36,900 nt of DNA from Pseudomonadota bacterium (GTDB taxonomy: Bacteria > Desulfobacterota > Syntrophobacteria > Syntrophobacterales > Syntrophobacteraceae): contig JAEZHY010000139.1 of NCBI GenBank assembly GCA_023416335.1, positions 1-36,900 of the forward strand, in the 5' to 3' direction. Position numbers and translations under genes: made by a program. Shown here piece after piece: positions 25,782-33,577 of this stretch (position 1 is its first letter; every line of letters starts with the position of its first letter). The notes under the pieces were generated by a model. It made no database searches, was not told where the DNA came from, and saw only the letters and a program-made list of their open reading frames with translations.

Positions 25782-26546
25782 ATGTCCGGAACATTACCGG
25801 AAGTGAGAGTGCTGCCCGCCGGTGAATGCGGCCTGATTTTGGAAATGGGCAACGAGATTTCTCCCGAAATCAATGCTCGGGTTCACCGGCTGGCAAAAAG
25901 GGTTGCACAGGAAAACCCGGAGGGGGTGATCGAGGTAGTCCCGACTTATCGCTCGCTGCTGGTCTACTTCGATCCCCTTCGCCTGAAACGGTCCGACCTG
26001 GTCGACGCTATCGAACGGATGCTCTCCGATGTGGCCTCTTCGGGCGGGCGGGAAGATGAAATCCGGGTGGTGGATGTGCCCGTCTGCTACGGCGGCGAAT
26101 TCGGGCCGGACCTCGAATACGTTGCGAAGCACAACGGGCTTTCGGAGCAGGAGGTCATCTCCATTCACAGCTCGAAACCCTACCTCGTCTATATGCTGGG
26201 CTTCACCCCCGGTTTTCCCTACCTCGGGGGGATGTCCGGCCGGATCGCCACTCCCAGGCTGGAAAAACCTCGGTCAAAGATCCCGCAGGGGTCGGTGGGG
26301 ATCGCCGGGGCGCAGACCGGGCTCTACCCGGTCGAGAGTCCCGGCGGCTGGAGGTTGATCGGGCGCACGCCGCTCAATCCGTTCGTCTCCAATTCACCCT
26401 CCCCCTTTCTTTTCTCAGCGGGGGACTACCTGCATTTCATTCCCATTTCACCCGGCGAGTACCGTGAACTGCGCCGAAAGGTGGACTCGGGCGCGTTCAG
26501 GCCCAAGTTCCACATTAGAAGGCTGGAGGCTTTATCCGATGATTAA
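25782..26546 (+). CDS. pxpB: 5-oxoprolinase subunit PxpB
   Basis: This 254-aa protein of the KipI/PxpB family is one of three subunits of the ATP-dependent prokaryotic 5-oxoprolinase, which opens 5-oxoproline to glutamate. Family sequences include ECGLILEMGNEISPEINARV, the conserved YMLGFTPGFPYLGGM, and GSVGIAGAQTGLYPVESPGGWRLIGRTPL. It starts 3 nt after the transporter gene and overlaps pxpC by 8 nt. It was formerly annotated as a kinase inhibitor or allophanate hydrolase subunit 1. Confidence 0.95.
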   Translation: MSGTLPEVRVLPAGECGLILEMGNEISPEINARVHRLAKRVAQENPEGVIEVVPTYRSLLVYFDPLRLKRSDLVDAIERMLSDVASSGGREDEIRVVDVPVCYGGEFGPDLEYVAKHNGLSEQEVISIHSSKPYLVYMLGFTPGFPYLGGMSGRIATPRLEKPRSKIPQGSVGIAGAQTGLYPVESPGGWRLIGRTPLNPFVSNSPSPFLFSAGDYLHFIPISPGEYRELRRKVDSGAFRPKFHIRRLEALSDD

Positions 26547-27507
26547 AGTCGTCGCTCCGGGGTTATTCAGCCTCATCCAGGATGAAGGTCGCTGGGGTTA
26601 TCAGGCCCACGGCATGCCGGTCGCGGGAGCCATGGACCGGTACGCCTCGCGCACCGCCAACCTCCTGGTCGGCAATCTCCGCTCCGCCGCTTTGCTGGAA
26701 ATAACCGTCCTGGGGGGGACTTTCGAATTCTCGGGAAAATGCCTGGCGGCTGTTTGCGGCGCCGACATGGATCCGAAGCTGGACGGGAAAGAAATCCCAA
26801 CATGGTCTTCCTTTCCGGTGCGTGAGAGAAGCGTGCTCTCCTTCGGGTATGCGGCCTCGGGCTGTCGGGCCTACCTCGCGGTCCGGGGAGGATTCGACGT
26901 GCCGTCCGTTCTGGGAAGCCGCTCCACCTACAACCGGGCGCGGGTGGGCGGACTTGACGGCAGGGCGCTCAAGGAAGGCGACTGCCTTCATTTCGGAACG
27001 GACTCATGGCTGCCGGTACTGCCGACGGTCCTTCCGGCGAAGTTCGTGCCCCGGTACGAGCGGGCATATACCCTCAGGGTCATGCTGGGGCCCCAGGACG
27101 ACATGTTCACACCTGAGGGCGTCGGGACCTTTCTCGAAAGCGTCTACACCGTCACTAATGAAGCCGACCGCATGGGCTACCGTCTCGAGGGTCCCCGGAT
27201 CGCCCACAAGGGCTCAGCCGATATCATATCCGATGCCCTGCCGAAGGGCGCCGTGCAGGTTCCCGCCCACGGCATGCCGATTGTCATGATGGCTGACCGC
27301 CAGACCACGGGCGGGTATCCCAAAATCGCAACGGTGATCGGACCGGACCTGCATCTGCTCGCTCAGGCGTGCTCCAGAGATACCGTCCGTTTCAAATCCT
27401 GCCCGGATGCTGAAGCGATAGCCGCCCTGCGATGCGAGGAGTTGCGGTACCTCGAGATCCAGCGCCTGATGGAAGAACTGCAGTCCCCCGCATGGACGGC
27501 CTGCTGA
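26539..27507 (+). CDS. pxpC: 5-oxoprolinase subunit PxpC
   Basis: This 322-aa protein of the KipA/PxpC (biotin-dependent carboxylase-like) family works with PxpB and PxpA. The N-terminal motif MIKVVAPGLFSLIQDEGRWGYQAHGMPVAGAMD is diagnostic in its parts (IQDxGRxGY, GVPxSGAMD-like). The later AYLAVRGGFDVPSVLGSRST and AVQVPAHGMPIVMMADRQTTGGYPKIATVI are also characteristic. The start is ATG 26539, overlapping the pxpB end; the frame is open to 26464 but that part lies in pxpB. No biotin site is present. Confidence 0.95.
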   Translation: MIKVVAPGLFSLIQDEGRWGYQAHGMPVAGAMDRYASRTANLLVGNLRSAALLEITVLGGTFEFSGKCLAAVCGADMDPKLDGKEIPTWSSFPVRERSVLSFGYAASGCRAYLAVRGGFDVPSVLGSRSTYNRARVGGLDGRALKEGDCLHFGTDSWLPVLPTVLPAKFVPRYERAYTLRVMLGPQDDMFTPEGVGTFLESVYTVTNEADRMGYRLEGPRIAHKGSADIISDALPKGAVQVPAHGMPIVMMADRQTTGGYPKIATVIGPDLHLLAQACSRDTVRFKSCPDAEAIAALRCEELRYLEIQRLMEELQSPAWTAC

Positions 27508-27559
27508 CCTCGATCTTGTGCTTCAGCCAATGCGTCCGGGGGACAAAGAAAGGATTTTT

Positions 27560-28327
27560 ATGAAAATAGACTTGAACTGCGACATGGGTGAAAGTTTCGG
27601 CACATACAAGCTGGGCTACGACGAAGAAGTGATGCCCTTCGTCACCTCGATAAATGTGGCTTGCGGTTTTCACGCCTCGGACCCGGCCAACATGCTCAAG
27701 ACGGTGAGGCTCGCAAAGGAACACTGCCTCGCTGTCGGCGCCCATCCTTCATTTCCTGACCTCGTCGGATTCGGCAGAAGAAACATGGGCGCCACACCGG
27801 CCGAGATCGCCGCGGATACCATCTACCAGATAGGGGCCCTTCAGGGGATCTGCCGGTCCGAGGGAGTTCGCCTGCAGCATGTAAAACCCCACGGAGCGCT
27901 CTACAACATGGCGGCTGCCGATATTCGCATCGCCGATGCCATTGCCGGGGCGATCAAAGCCGTGGACCCGGAACTCTTTATGGTTTGCCTGGGCAAGTCG
28001 GCGATGGTCGAAGCCGCCGAAAAGGCAGGCATCCGGTACGTCGAGGAAGCGTTTGCCGACAGGGCCTATACGAACGAAGAGACGCTCGTGCCCCGCAGCA
28101 GGGCAGGCGCTGTGATCCATGACGTCGCCGAGGTTGCCGAACGCGTCCTTTCCATGGTGAAAACCGGGCGGGTCGCATCCATTGACGGCGCAGAGGTGCC
28201 GATCACCGCCCGGACTGTTTGCGTTCACGGGGACACCCCGGGAGCGGTGGAGATGATCAAATTGATCCGAAAGCGCCTGGAAAGCGAGGGGATCGCATTC
28301 GAGCCCTTCGGTCGGTCCGCTGCATAA
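27560..28327 (+). CDS. pxpA: 5-oxoprolinase subunit PxpA (LamB/YcsF family)
   Basis: This 255-aa protein begins MKIDLNCDMGESFG and has NVACGFHASDP, GAHPSFPDLVGFGRR, HVKPHGALYN and CVHGDTP, the conserved metal and substrate site of LamB/YcsF proteins. It is the catalytic-type subunit that with PxpBC turns 5-oxoproline into glutamate using ATP. AAGGA at 27549-27553 places the start at 27560; the upstream ATG-like start at 27518 lacks family residues. It is the last gene of the MFS-pxpBCA operon. Repeat sequence begins right at its stop codon (28325). Confidence 0.96.
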   Translation: MKIDLNCDMGESFGTYKLGYDEEVMPFVTSINVACGFHASDPANMLKTVRLAKEHCLAVGAHPSFPDLVGFGRRNMGATPAEIAADTIYQIGALQGICRSEGVRLQHVKPHGALYNMAAADIRIADAIAGAIKAVDPELFMVCLGKSAMVEAAEKAGIRYVEEAFADRAYTNEETLVPRSRAGAVIHDVAEVAERVLSMVKTGRVASIDGAEVPITARTVCVHGDTPGAVEMIKLIRKRLESEGIAFEPFGRSAA

Positions 28328-28360
28328 CAGGGTCTAAAACACGAAAGACAAATACCCTGG
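28325..28360 (+). repeat. ~36-bp direct repeat, left copy
   Basis: taacaggg, then t/c and ctaaaacacgaaagacaaat, then ac/tctg, recurs at 28953-28988 with a few mismatches. The left copy overlaps the pxpA stop codon. Further 'cacgaaag' units lie between the copies (around 28420, 28438, 28725). Confidence 0.8.
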
Positions 28361-28952
28361 AGCACGAAAAACTTGGGGCAGCATAGCCGCAACCAAAATA
28401 CAAAAACAAAACCCTCAACCACGAAAGGCACGAAATACACGAAAGAAAACAATAGGATAAGGTCGTAGTCGCAGGATGGGTGGAGCGGAGAGATTGTGTC
28501 GTGCTGTCGATGAAAACCAGCCCAACTCCGGTCGGTGACGACACAGTCTCGGAGCGTAACCCATCGCTTTGGGGTAAGCGATACGAGTACGAAACACACG
28601 AAAAGGCCGTTCGGTTCTCCTTGGCCTAAAGTGTACCTAAGAGTTTGGTATTGAACGAGTTAAGAATCGGCAACATGAAAATCTTGCTCAAAAAGCAAGA
28701 AAATGCCTGATAGTAGTACAAAATCACGAAAGAAAACAATGGTATACATTGTAGCGAGGTAGGGTGGGGGAGTGTAGCGCGGTAACTCTTCATGTGCCCA
28801 CCGCCTTGCGCCCGGGACCAAACCAGGGGGTGACACGGGCAACGTGGTTTTGGTTGCCCGTGCCGCAGGCAAGAGGGGCTGGTAATTCTACCGAAGCCTC
28901 TTGTCCTCCGGACCCTGGCAACGACAAAACCTGTTGCCTGGGACACCAGGCG
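28361..28952 (+). other. gene-free stretch of 'cacgaaag' repeats and hairpins
   Basis: No convincing gene is present on either strand; the reverse open frames (for example 28225-28599) translate repeat sequence and are Phe/Val/Cys-rich artefacts. The DNA consists of scattered 'accacgaaag..cacgaaatacacgaaag' units, a long imperfect hairpin (28474-28565, listed separately) and a further segment starting gcgaggtagggtggggg at about 28754. Confidence 0.6.
28474..28565. repeat. long imperfect stem-loop of the GATGGGT class
   Basis: The left arm GGATGGGT..GGAGCGGAGAG..TTGTGTCGT pairs imperfectly with the right arm ACGACACAGTCTC..GGAGCG..ACCCATC about 40 nt later. The terminal GATGGGT/ACCCATC and the inner TGTGTCGT/ACGACACA are perfect. 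Related segments occur at about 23939-23975 (reverse) and 29019-29043. Confidence 0.7.
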
Positions 28953-28988
28953 TAACAGGGCCTAAAACACGAAAGACAAATACTCTGA
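28953..28988 (+). repeat. ~36-bp direct repeat, right copy
   Basis: This matches 28325-28360. It is followed by 'accacgaaagaaaac', a GATGGGTGG segment (29019-29027) and a perfect 16-bp palindrome AACGCGGCGCCGCGTT (29028-29043). Confidence 0.8.
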
Positions 28989-29069
28989 ACCACGAAAGAA
29001 AACAACGAGATAGGATCGGATGGGTGGAACGCGGCGCCGCGTTTCACGATCTCTGAACTTCGCTCCTTG

Positions 29070-29104
29070 TCTATCCGTGTCCATTCGTGTCCATCCGTGT
29101 CAAA
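29070..29104 (-). repeat. 12-mer 'catccgtgtc' array, third inverted copy
   Basis: Units tatccgtgtc, cattcgtgtc and catccgtgtc followed by aaaaagtc, as at 24050 and 24190. The final a-run forms a perfect 8-bp hairpin TCAAAAAG/CTTTTTGA (29100-29118) about 30 nt before korD. Confidence 0.8.
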
Positions 29105-29150
29105 AAGTCTCTTTTTGATTACGGCATATTGAAAATTGAGGAGAATCAGC

Positions 29151-29378
29151 ATGGCCAAGAGGAAGCTGCGCGAGCACCTGATCAACAGGAATTGGTGCAA
29201 GGGGTGCGGGATCTGTATCGCATTCTGCGCAAAGAAGGTGCTGGAGCTTGATAATTACGACAAGGCGGTGCCGGTGCGCCCGAACGACTGCGTGCTGTGC
29301 GGAATTTGCGAGATGCGCTGTCCGGACCTGGCTATCGAACTTGTTGCGGAGGCAGAGGACGAGGTGAACGCGGTATGA
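29151..29378 (+). CDS. korD: 2-oxoacid:ferredoxin oxidoreductase delta (ferredoxin) subunit
   Basis: This 75-aa protein has two ferredoxin motifs, CKGCGICIAFC and CVLCGICEMRCPD, for two [4Fe-4S] clusters. GAGGAG (29138-29143) precedes ATG 29151. The stop overlaps the korA start as ATGA. The order ferredoxin, alpha, beta, gamma is that of KorDABC (2-oxoglutarate) and VorDABC (branched-chain 2-oxoacid) enzymes. It carries electrons from the TPP site to external ferredoxin. Confidence 0.93.
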   Translation: MAKRKLREHLINRNWCKGCGICIAFCAKKVLELDNYDKAVPVRPNDCVLCGICEMRCPDLAIELVAEAEDEVNAV

Positions 29379-30523
29379 GCGACCAAATCAGGTTTGTGCA
29401 GGGAAACGAAGCCTGTGTGGAGGGGGCTTTATATGCCGGGTGCAGTTTTTTTGCAGGCTACCCGATCACCCCTTCGACGGAAATCGCCGAGCAGCTTGCC
29501 GCCAGGCTGCCTGCAACCGGCGGCAAATTCATCCAGATGGAAGACGAAATCGCGTCCATGTGCGCCGTCATCGGAGCGTCCCTCACCGGGTGCAAGGTAA
29601 TGACGGCAACTTCCGGACCGGGTTTTTCGCTGAAGCAGGAAGCCCTCGGCTATGCCATCATGGCGGAAATCCCCTGTGTAATTGTGAACGTGCAGCGCGG
29701 CGGCCCCTCAACCGGGATACCCACTCACGTCCACCAGGGTGATGTGAACCAGGCCCGCTGGGGCACTCACGGCGACCACGCAATCGTGGTCCTGACCGCA
29801 TCCAACCACCAGGATGTCTTCGCCATGACTGTGGAGGCGTTCAATATAGCGGAAACGTATCGCACGCCCGTCGTCCTGCTGTTCGATGAGGTCGTGGGGC
29901 ACATGCGCGAGAGGCTCGTGCTGCCGAAGCCGGGAGAAATTCCCATTGTCGAGCGGCTGCACACGTCCGTGAAGCAAGGGGTCAATTATCACCCCTACCT
30001 GGCGCGCGAAGACGGGCGTTTGCCGATGTCGGATTTCGGCGGCGTCCATCGCTACAACGTGACCGGCCTCTATCACGATATGTGGGGGTTCCCCTCGGAC
30101 GACCCGGGCGTGATAAACGACTTGCTCCATCACCTTATGGACAAGATCGAAAGCCGCGTCAACCAGCTTACCCATTTCAGGGAGTACGACACGGAAGACG
30201 CCGAATACCTCCTGATCTCGTACGGTTCTTCGGCCCGCTCCGCCCGTGAGGTGGTCAGGAAACGCCGTCAGCAGGGAGAGAGGTTCGGGCTCCTGGAGCT
30301 GCTTACCCTCTGGCCCTTCCCCTACGACCTCGTGCGGCGGAAGGCTGCCGGGGCGAAGTCGGTAGTGGTGGTGGAAATGAACACGGGCCAGGTCTGCCGG
30401 TCCGTCAGGCTCGCCGTCGAACGTCCCGAGCGGGTCTTCCTGTCGAACCGCATCGACGGGGTATTGATAAGTCCAGGCGATATAGAAAAAACCCTGCGCT
30501 TGATCCAGGGTAAGGGGGTATAG
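29375..30523 (+). CDS. korA: 2-oxoacid:ferredoxin oxidoreductase alpha subunit (2-oxoglutarate type)
   Basis: This 382-aa alpha subunit contains the pyrimidine-binding half of the TPP site. Family sequence includes GNEACVEGALYAGCSFFAGYPITPSTEIAEQL, SGPGFSLKQEALGYA, and VQRGGPSTGIPTHVHQGDVNQARWGTHGD, followed by a transketolase C-terminal-like domain (RFGLLELLTLWPFPYDLV). The pattern YPITPST is typical of the KorA/VorB group. ATG 29375 overlaps korD; the frame is open upstream only as a shadow of korD. Choice of 2-oxoglutarate as substrate is supported by the nearby pxp and gdhA genes, not by a specific residue. Confidence 0.94.
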   Translation: MSDQIRFVQGNEACVEGALYAGCSFFAGYPITPSTEIAEQLAARLPATGGKFIQMEDEIASMCAVIGASLTGCKVMTATSGPGFSLKQEALGYAIMAEIPCVIVNVQRGGPSTGIPTHVHQGDVNQARWGTHGDHAIVVLTASNHQDVFAMTVEAFNIAETYRTPVVLLFDEVVGHMRERLVLPKPGEIPIVERLHTSVKQGVNYHPYLAREDGRLPMSDFGGVHRYNVTGLYHDMWGFPSDDPGVINDLLHHLMDKIESRVNQLTHFREYDTEDAEYLLISYGSSARSAREVVRKRRQQGERFGLLELLTLWPFPYDLVRRKAAGAKSVVVVEMNTGQVCRSVRLAVERPERVFLSNRIDGVLISPGDIEKTLRLIQGKGV

Positions 30524-30526
30524 GCG

Positions 30527-31330
30527 ATGGCCGTCAAAGACTACATTCGTGAACGCTTTTTTCCGCACATCTGGTGTTCCGGCTGCGGCCACGGAATCAT
30601 ATTGAACAGCCTGATCCGGGCCGTGGACGGGCTCGGAATTCCCAAAAGCGATATCGTGATGGTTTCCGGTATCGGCTGTTCCTCGCGTATCGCGGGATAC
30701 CTGGATTTTCACACACTTCACACGCTGCACGGCCGGGCCCTGGCATTTGCCACGGGCATAAAGCTGAGCCGCCCCGAGCTGCACGTAATCGTTCCGATGG
30801 GAGACGGCGACGCGCTCGCCATCGGCGGCAATCATTTCATTCATGCGGCCCGGCGAAACATCAACATCACCGCTATCGTGATGAACAATCGGATTTACGG
30901 GATGACGGGCGGCCAGTACTCGCCTCTTTCCGGTTACGGAACGCTTGCGAGCACCGCCCCTTATGGAAGCGTCGATCAGAGTTTCGACATAGTGCAGTTG
31001 GCCACCGCTGCCGGGGCGAGCTTCGTTGCGCGAAGCACCGCCTATCATGTCAAACAGGTGGTCGAAGTCCTCCGCGAGGCGATTCTCCATAAGGGTTTTT
31101 CGGTGGTGGAAATCATGTCCCAGTGCCCGACCTATTTCGGACGGCGCAATAAGCAGGGCGATGCCGTGGAGATGCTCAAGTATATGCAGAAGATCACCAC
31201 CCCTCTCGGGTCCAAAGAAAAGGAGCAAAATCCCGGACTCATCGAGCGGGGCGTCTTCGTTCGAAGGGAACAGCCCGAATACTGCGAGGCCTACGATACC
31301 GTGATTCAGCGGGCGATGGGAGGCAAGTGA
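30527..31330 (+). CDS. korB: 2-oxoacid:ferredoxin oxidoreductase beta subunit
   Basis: This 267-aa TPP-binding subunit has the N-terminal cluster-ligand motif WCSGCGHG, SGIGCSSRIAGYLDFHTLHTLHGRALAFATGIKL in the usual place, and the TPP/Mg motif GDGDALAIGGNHFIHAARRN followed by VMNNRIYGMTGGQ. It is 3 nt after korA and its stop overlaps a GTG of korC. It makes succinyl-CoA, CO2 and reduced ferredoxin from 2-oxoglutarate and CoA together with the A, C and D subunits, or the reverse reaction. Confidence 0.95.
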   Translation: MAVKDYIRERFFPHIWCSGCGHGIILNSLIRAVDGLGIPKSDIVMVSGIGCSSRIAGYLDFHTLHTLHGRALAFATGIKLSRPELHVIVPMGDGDALAIGGNHFIHAARRNINITAIVMNNRIYGMTGGQYSPLSGYGTLASTAPYGSVDQSFDIVQLATAAGASFVARSTAYHVKQVVEVLREAILHKGFSVVEIMSQCPTYFGRRNKQGDAVEMLKYMQKITTPLGSKEKEQNPGLIERGVFVRREQPEYCEAYDTVIQRAMGGK

Positions 31331-31332
31331 TT

Positions 31333-31878
31333 ATGGAGAAGTCAAAGTTCGTATTCACGGGCTCCGGCGGGCAGGGAGTGATCACGGCGGCCATCATCCT
31401 GGCCGAGGCCGCGGTCCTGCACGAAAACCTCAACGCGGTGCAGACCCAGGTCTATGGGGCTGCCGCCCGCGGCGGGGCGACGCGCACCGATGTGATCATA
31501 TCCGAAAGCGAGATCTGCTATCCGAAAGTCAACCAGCCCAACGTGCTGGTCTGCCTTACCCAGGAAGCATACATGAAGTTTTCCCGGATCATACGCCCCG
31601 GGGGGCTACTGCTCACCGATCCCCGCTACGTGAGAATCGAGCAGTCGGTGGATGCCTGCCACGTTCAGCTTCCCATGTACCAGGCGGTAATGGAGCAGAT
31701 CGGCAAACCGATTGTTTTCAACATCTGCATGCTGGGCGCGGTGGTCGCGCTGAGCAGGGCCGTGAGCAGGGAGTCGCTCGAGAAAATGCTCGGGAGCCGA
31801 ATTCCGCCGGCCTTTTTGGAAATGAACCGAAAGGCGCTCCAGCTTGGTTTCGATCTCGGCGCGGCTGCAGCTAATTGA
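31333..31878 (+). CDS. korC: 2-oxoacid:ferredoxin oxidoreductase gamma subunit
   Basis: This 181-aa gamma subunit begins MEKSKFVFTGSGGQGVITAAIILAEAA, with the GxGGQGV motif, and contains VQTQVYGAAARGGATRTDVIISES, both diagnostic. ATG 31333 with GGGAGG at 31318-31323 is preferred to GTG 31327, which overlaps the korB stop. It is the last gene of the korDABC operon. A hairpin at 31898-31918 starts 20 nt after the stop. Confidence 0.94.
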   Translation: MEKSKFVFTGSGGQGVITAAIILAEAAVLHENLNAVQTQVYGAAARGGATRTDVIISESEICYPKVNQPNVLVCLTQEAYMKFSRIIRPGGLLLTDPRYVRIEQSVDACHVQLPMYQAVMEQIGKPIVFNICMLGAVVALSRAVSRESLEKMLGSRIPPAFLEMNRKALQLGFDLGAAAAN

Positions 31879-31889
31879 TACTTAAAACC

Positions 31890-32060
31890 AGAAAAGAGCG
31901 GGGGAATGATTCCCCCGCCCCCCAGGATTTCGGCCGCGCGCGCACGCGCACGCGAGGCCGAGCGCTCGGGGCTGCCGGCGTCTGGCCGAAGGCCGCCGCC
32001 GTAGCGCCACACTGAGCCGCGAAGCGGCGAGGGGGTGTGGGGGGTTGCGACCCCCACGCT
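31890..32060. repeat. G+C-rich block of consecutive hairpins between korC and gdhA
   Basis: Five perfect hairpins or palindromes lie within 170 bp: GCGGGGGAA-TGA-TTCCCCCGC (31898-31918), CCGAGCGCTCGG (31958-31969), GGCC-GAA-GGCC (around 31984-31994), GCCGC-GAA-GCGGC (32016-32028) and GGGGGT-TGCG-ACCCCC (32040-32055). A 20-bp alternating purine-pyrimidine CG/CA tract (31935-31954) adds to this. On the minus strand the first hairpin is followed by TCTTTTC, like a terminator. It could be a mobile palindromic element or a structured transcript. Confidence 0.7.
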
Positions 32061-32126
32061 TTTGAAGTACCGGCCTGAAAGCAAGTACGTATGAACTGAA
32101 CGGGTTTTCAACAACAGGAGTTTTGC

Positions 32127-33479
32127 GTGACTGACGAAATACTGGCAATCGTAAAAGCAAGAGACCCTCATGAAAAGGAATTTCACCAGGCCGTAAGTGA
32201 GGTTGCGGAATCGATCAAACCCGTTTTGGACCGCAATCCCCGCTACCGGCAGGCGAAGATACTGGAAAGGATTACGGAACCCGAGCGCGTGGTGATGTTT
32301 CGCGTATCCTGGCTGGACGACCAGGGAAATATCCAGGTCAACCGGGGCTATCGCATTCAGATGAGCAGCGCGCTGGGTCCTTACAAAGGGGGCCTTCGGT
32401 TTCACCCTTCGGTCAACCTGAGTATCCTCAAGTTCCTGGCCTTCGAACAGGTTTTCAAAAATGCGCTGACCACTCTCCCTATGGGCGGCGGCAAAGGCGG
32501 ATCCGATTTCAATCCGAAAGGCAAATCGGACAACGAAGTCATGCGGTTCTGCCAGAATTTTATGCTTGAGCTTTATCGGCATGTGGGCCCCAATACGGAC
32601 GTGCCAGCCGGGGACATCGGCGTAGGAGGCCGGGAAATCGGGTATCTCTTCGGAATGTACAAGAAACTTCGCAATGAATTCACGGGCGTGCTCACGGGCA
32701 AAAACCTCAACTGGGGAGGAAGCCTTATCCGCCCCGAGGCCACCGGGTACGGCTGTGTCTATTTCGCCGCCGAGATGCTCGCAACCAGGAACAAGAGCTT
32801 CCAGGGAGGCGTGAGCCTTGTTTCCGGATCCGGAAACGTTGCGCAGTTCACGGTGGAAAAACTCCTCGACCTGGGGAGCAAACCGGTCACGCTGTCCGAT
32901 TCGTCCGGCTACATCTATGACGAAGCGGGCATCGACCGCGAGAAGCTCGCATACGTCAAGGAACTCAAGAACATAAGGCGGGGCAGGATCAAAGAATACG
33001 CAGACAGATACCCTTCCGCGATTTACGTGCCTGCCGACCCGACGCTGGAATACAATCCGCTGTGGAATCACAAGGCGGACTATGCGTTTCCTTGTGCCAC
33101 GCAGAACGAAATCAACGGGACGGACGCCCGGAATATGGTCCGGAACGGGGTCCAACTCGTGAGTGAGGGCGCAAATATGCCGACCACTCCAGAAGCCATT
33201 AATATAATTCTAGAAAATGGCCTTCTCTACGGACCGGCAAAGGCGGCGAACGCTGGCGGCGTTTCGGTCTCGGGCCTGGAGATGACCCAGAACAGCATGC
33301 GCCTCAACTGGACACGCGAAGAAGTCGACCAGAGGCTGCACACCATAATGAAGACCATCCACAAAAGCTGCCTCGATGCCGCAAGTGAATACGGGGTCCC
33401 GGGCAACTACCTGTACGGAGCGAATATAGCGGGGTTTGTAAAGGTAGTGGAAGCATTGCTGGATCAGGGATTGGTTTAG
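32127..33479 (+). CDS. gdhA: glutamate dehydrogenase (hexameric, GdhA type)
   Basis: This 450-aa enzyme is of normal length for the NADP-type bacterial hexamer, which interconverts glutamate with 2-oxoglutarate and ammonia. Conserved parts are GPYKGGLRFHPSVNLSILKFL, the catalytic-lysine region LPMGGGKGGSDFNPKG, the active-site aspartate region TDVPAGDIGVGGREIGYLFG, and the nucleotide loop VSGSGNVAQFTVEKL. Start is GTG 32127 with CAGGAG at 32115-32120. In this setting it could remove ammonia from glutamate made by PxpABC and feed KorDABC, or fix ammonia, including that from urease. A strong terminator follows. Confidence 0.97.
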   Translation: MTDEILAIVKARDPHEKEFHQAVSEVAESIKPVLDRNPRYRQAKILERITEPERVVMFRVSWLDDQGNIQVNRGYRIQMSSALGPYKGGLRFHPSVNLSILKFLAFEQVFKNALTTLPMGGGKGGSDFNPKGKSDNEVMRFCQNFMLELYRHVGPNTDVPAGDIGVGGREIGYLFGMYKKLRNEFTGVLTGKNLNWGGSLIRPEATGYGCVYFAAEMLATRNKSFQGGVSLVSGSGNVAQFTVEKLLDLGSKPVTLSDSSGYIYDEAGIDREKLAYVKELKNIRRGRIKEYADRYPSAIYVPADPTLEYNPLWNHKADYAFPCATQNEINGTDARNMVRNGVQLVSEGANMPTTPEAINIILENGLLYGPAKAANAGGVSVSGLEMTQNSMRLNWTREEVDQRLHTIMKTIHKSCLDAASEYGVPGNYLYGANIAGFVKVVEALLDQGLV

Positions 33480-33546
33480 GGTCGGAAGAACAGGTTCTAG
33501 GTTCAGAAGAACGATCCTGTTCCTGCATTGAAACAGCATATCAACA

Positions 33547-33577
33547 GGGGGGAGAAGGCAGGTTTTCTCCCCCCTTT
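33547..33577 (+). terminator. intrinsic terminator of gdhA
   Basis: A perfect 10-bp stem GGGGGGAGAA/TTCTCCCCCC with an 8-nt loop is followed by TTT, 67 nt after the gdhA stop. The T run is short but the stem is strong. Confidence 0.8.

Noticed and set aside
28225..28946. Reverse-strand open frames rich in Phe, Val and Cys
   Set aside because: They are translations of 'cacgaaag' repeats and hairpins; no start signal and no conserved motif.
29708..31228. 506-codon reverse-strand open frame opposite korA and korB
   Set aside because: It is a shadow of two well-supported enzyme genes; its sequence is His/Val/Asp-rich antisense composition without motifs.
31665..33155. 496-codon reverse-strand open frame opposite korC and gdhA
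   Set aside because: It is antisense to conserved genes and runs through the hairpin block; no family resemblance.
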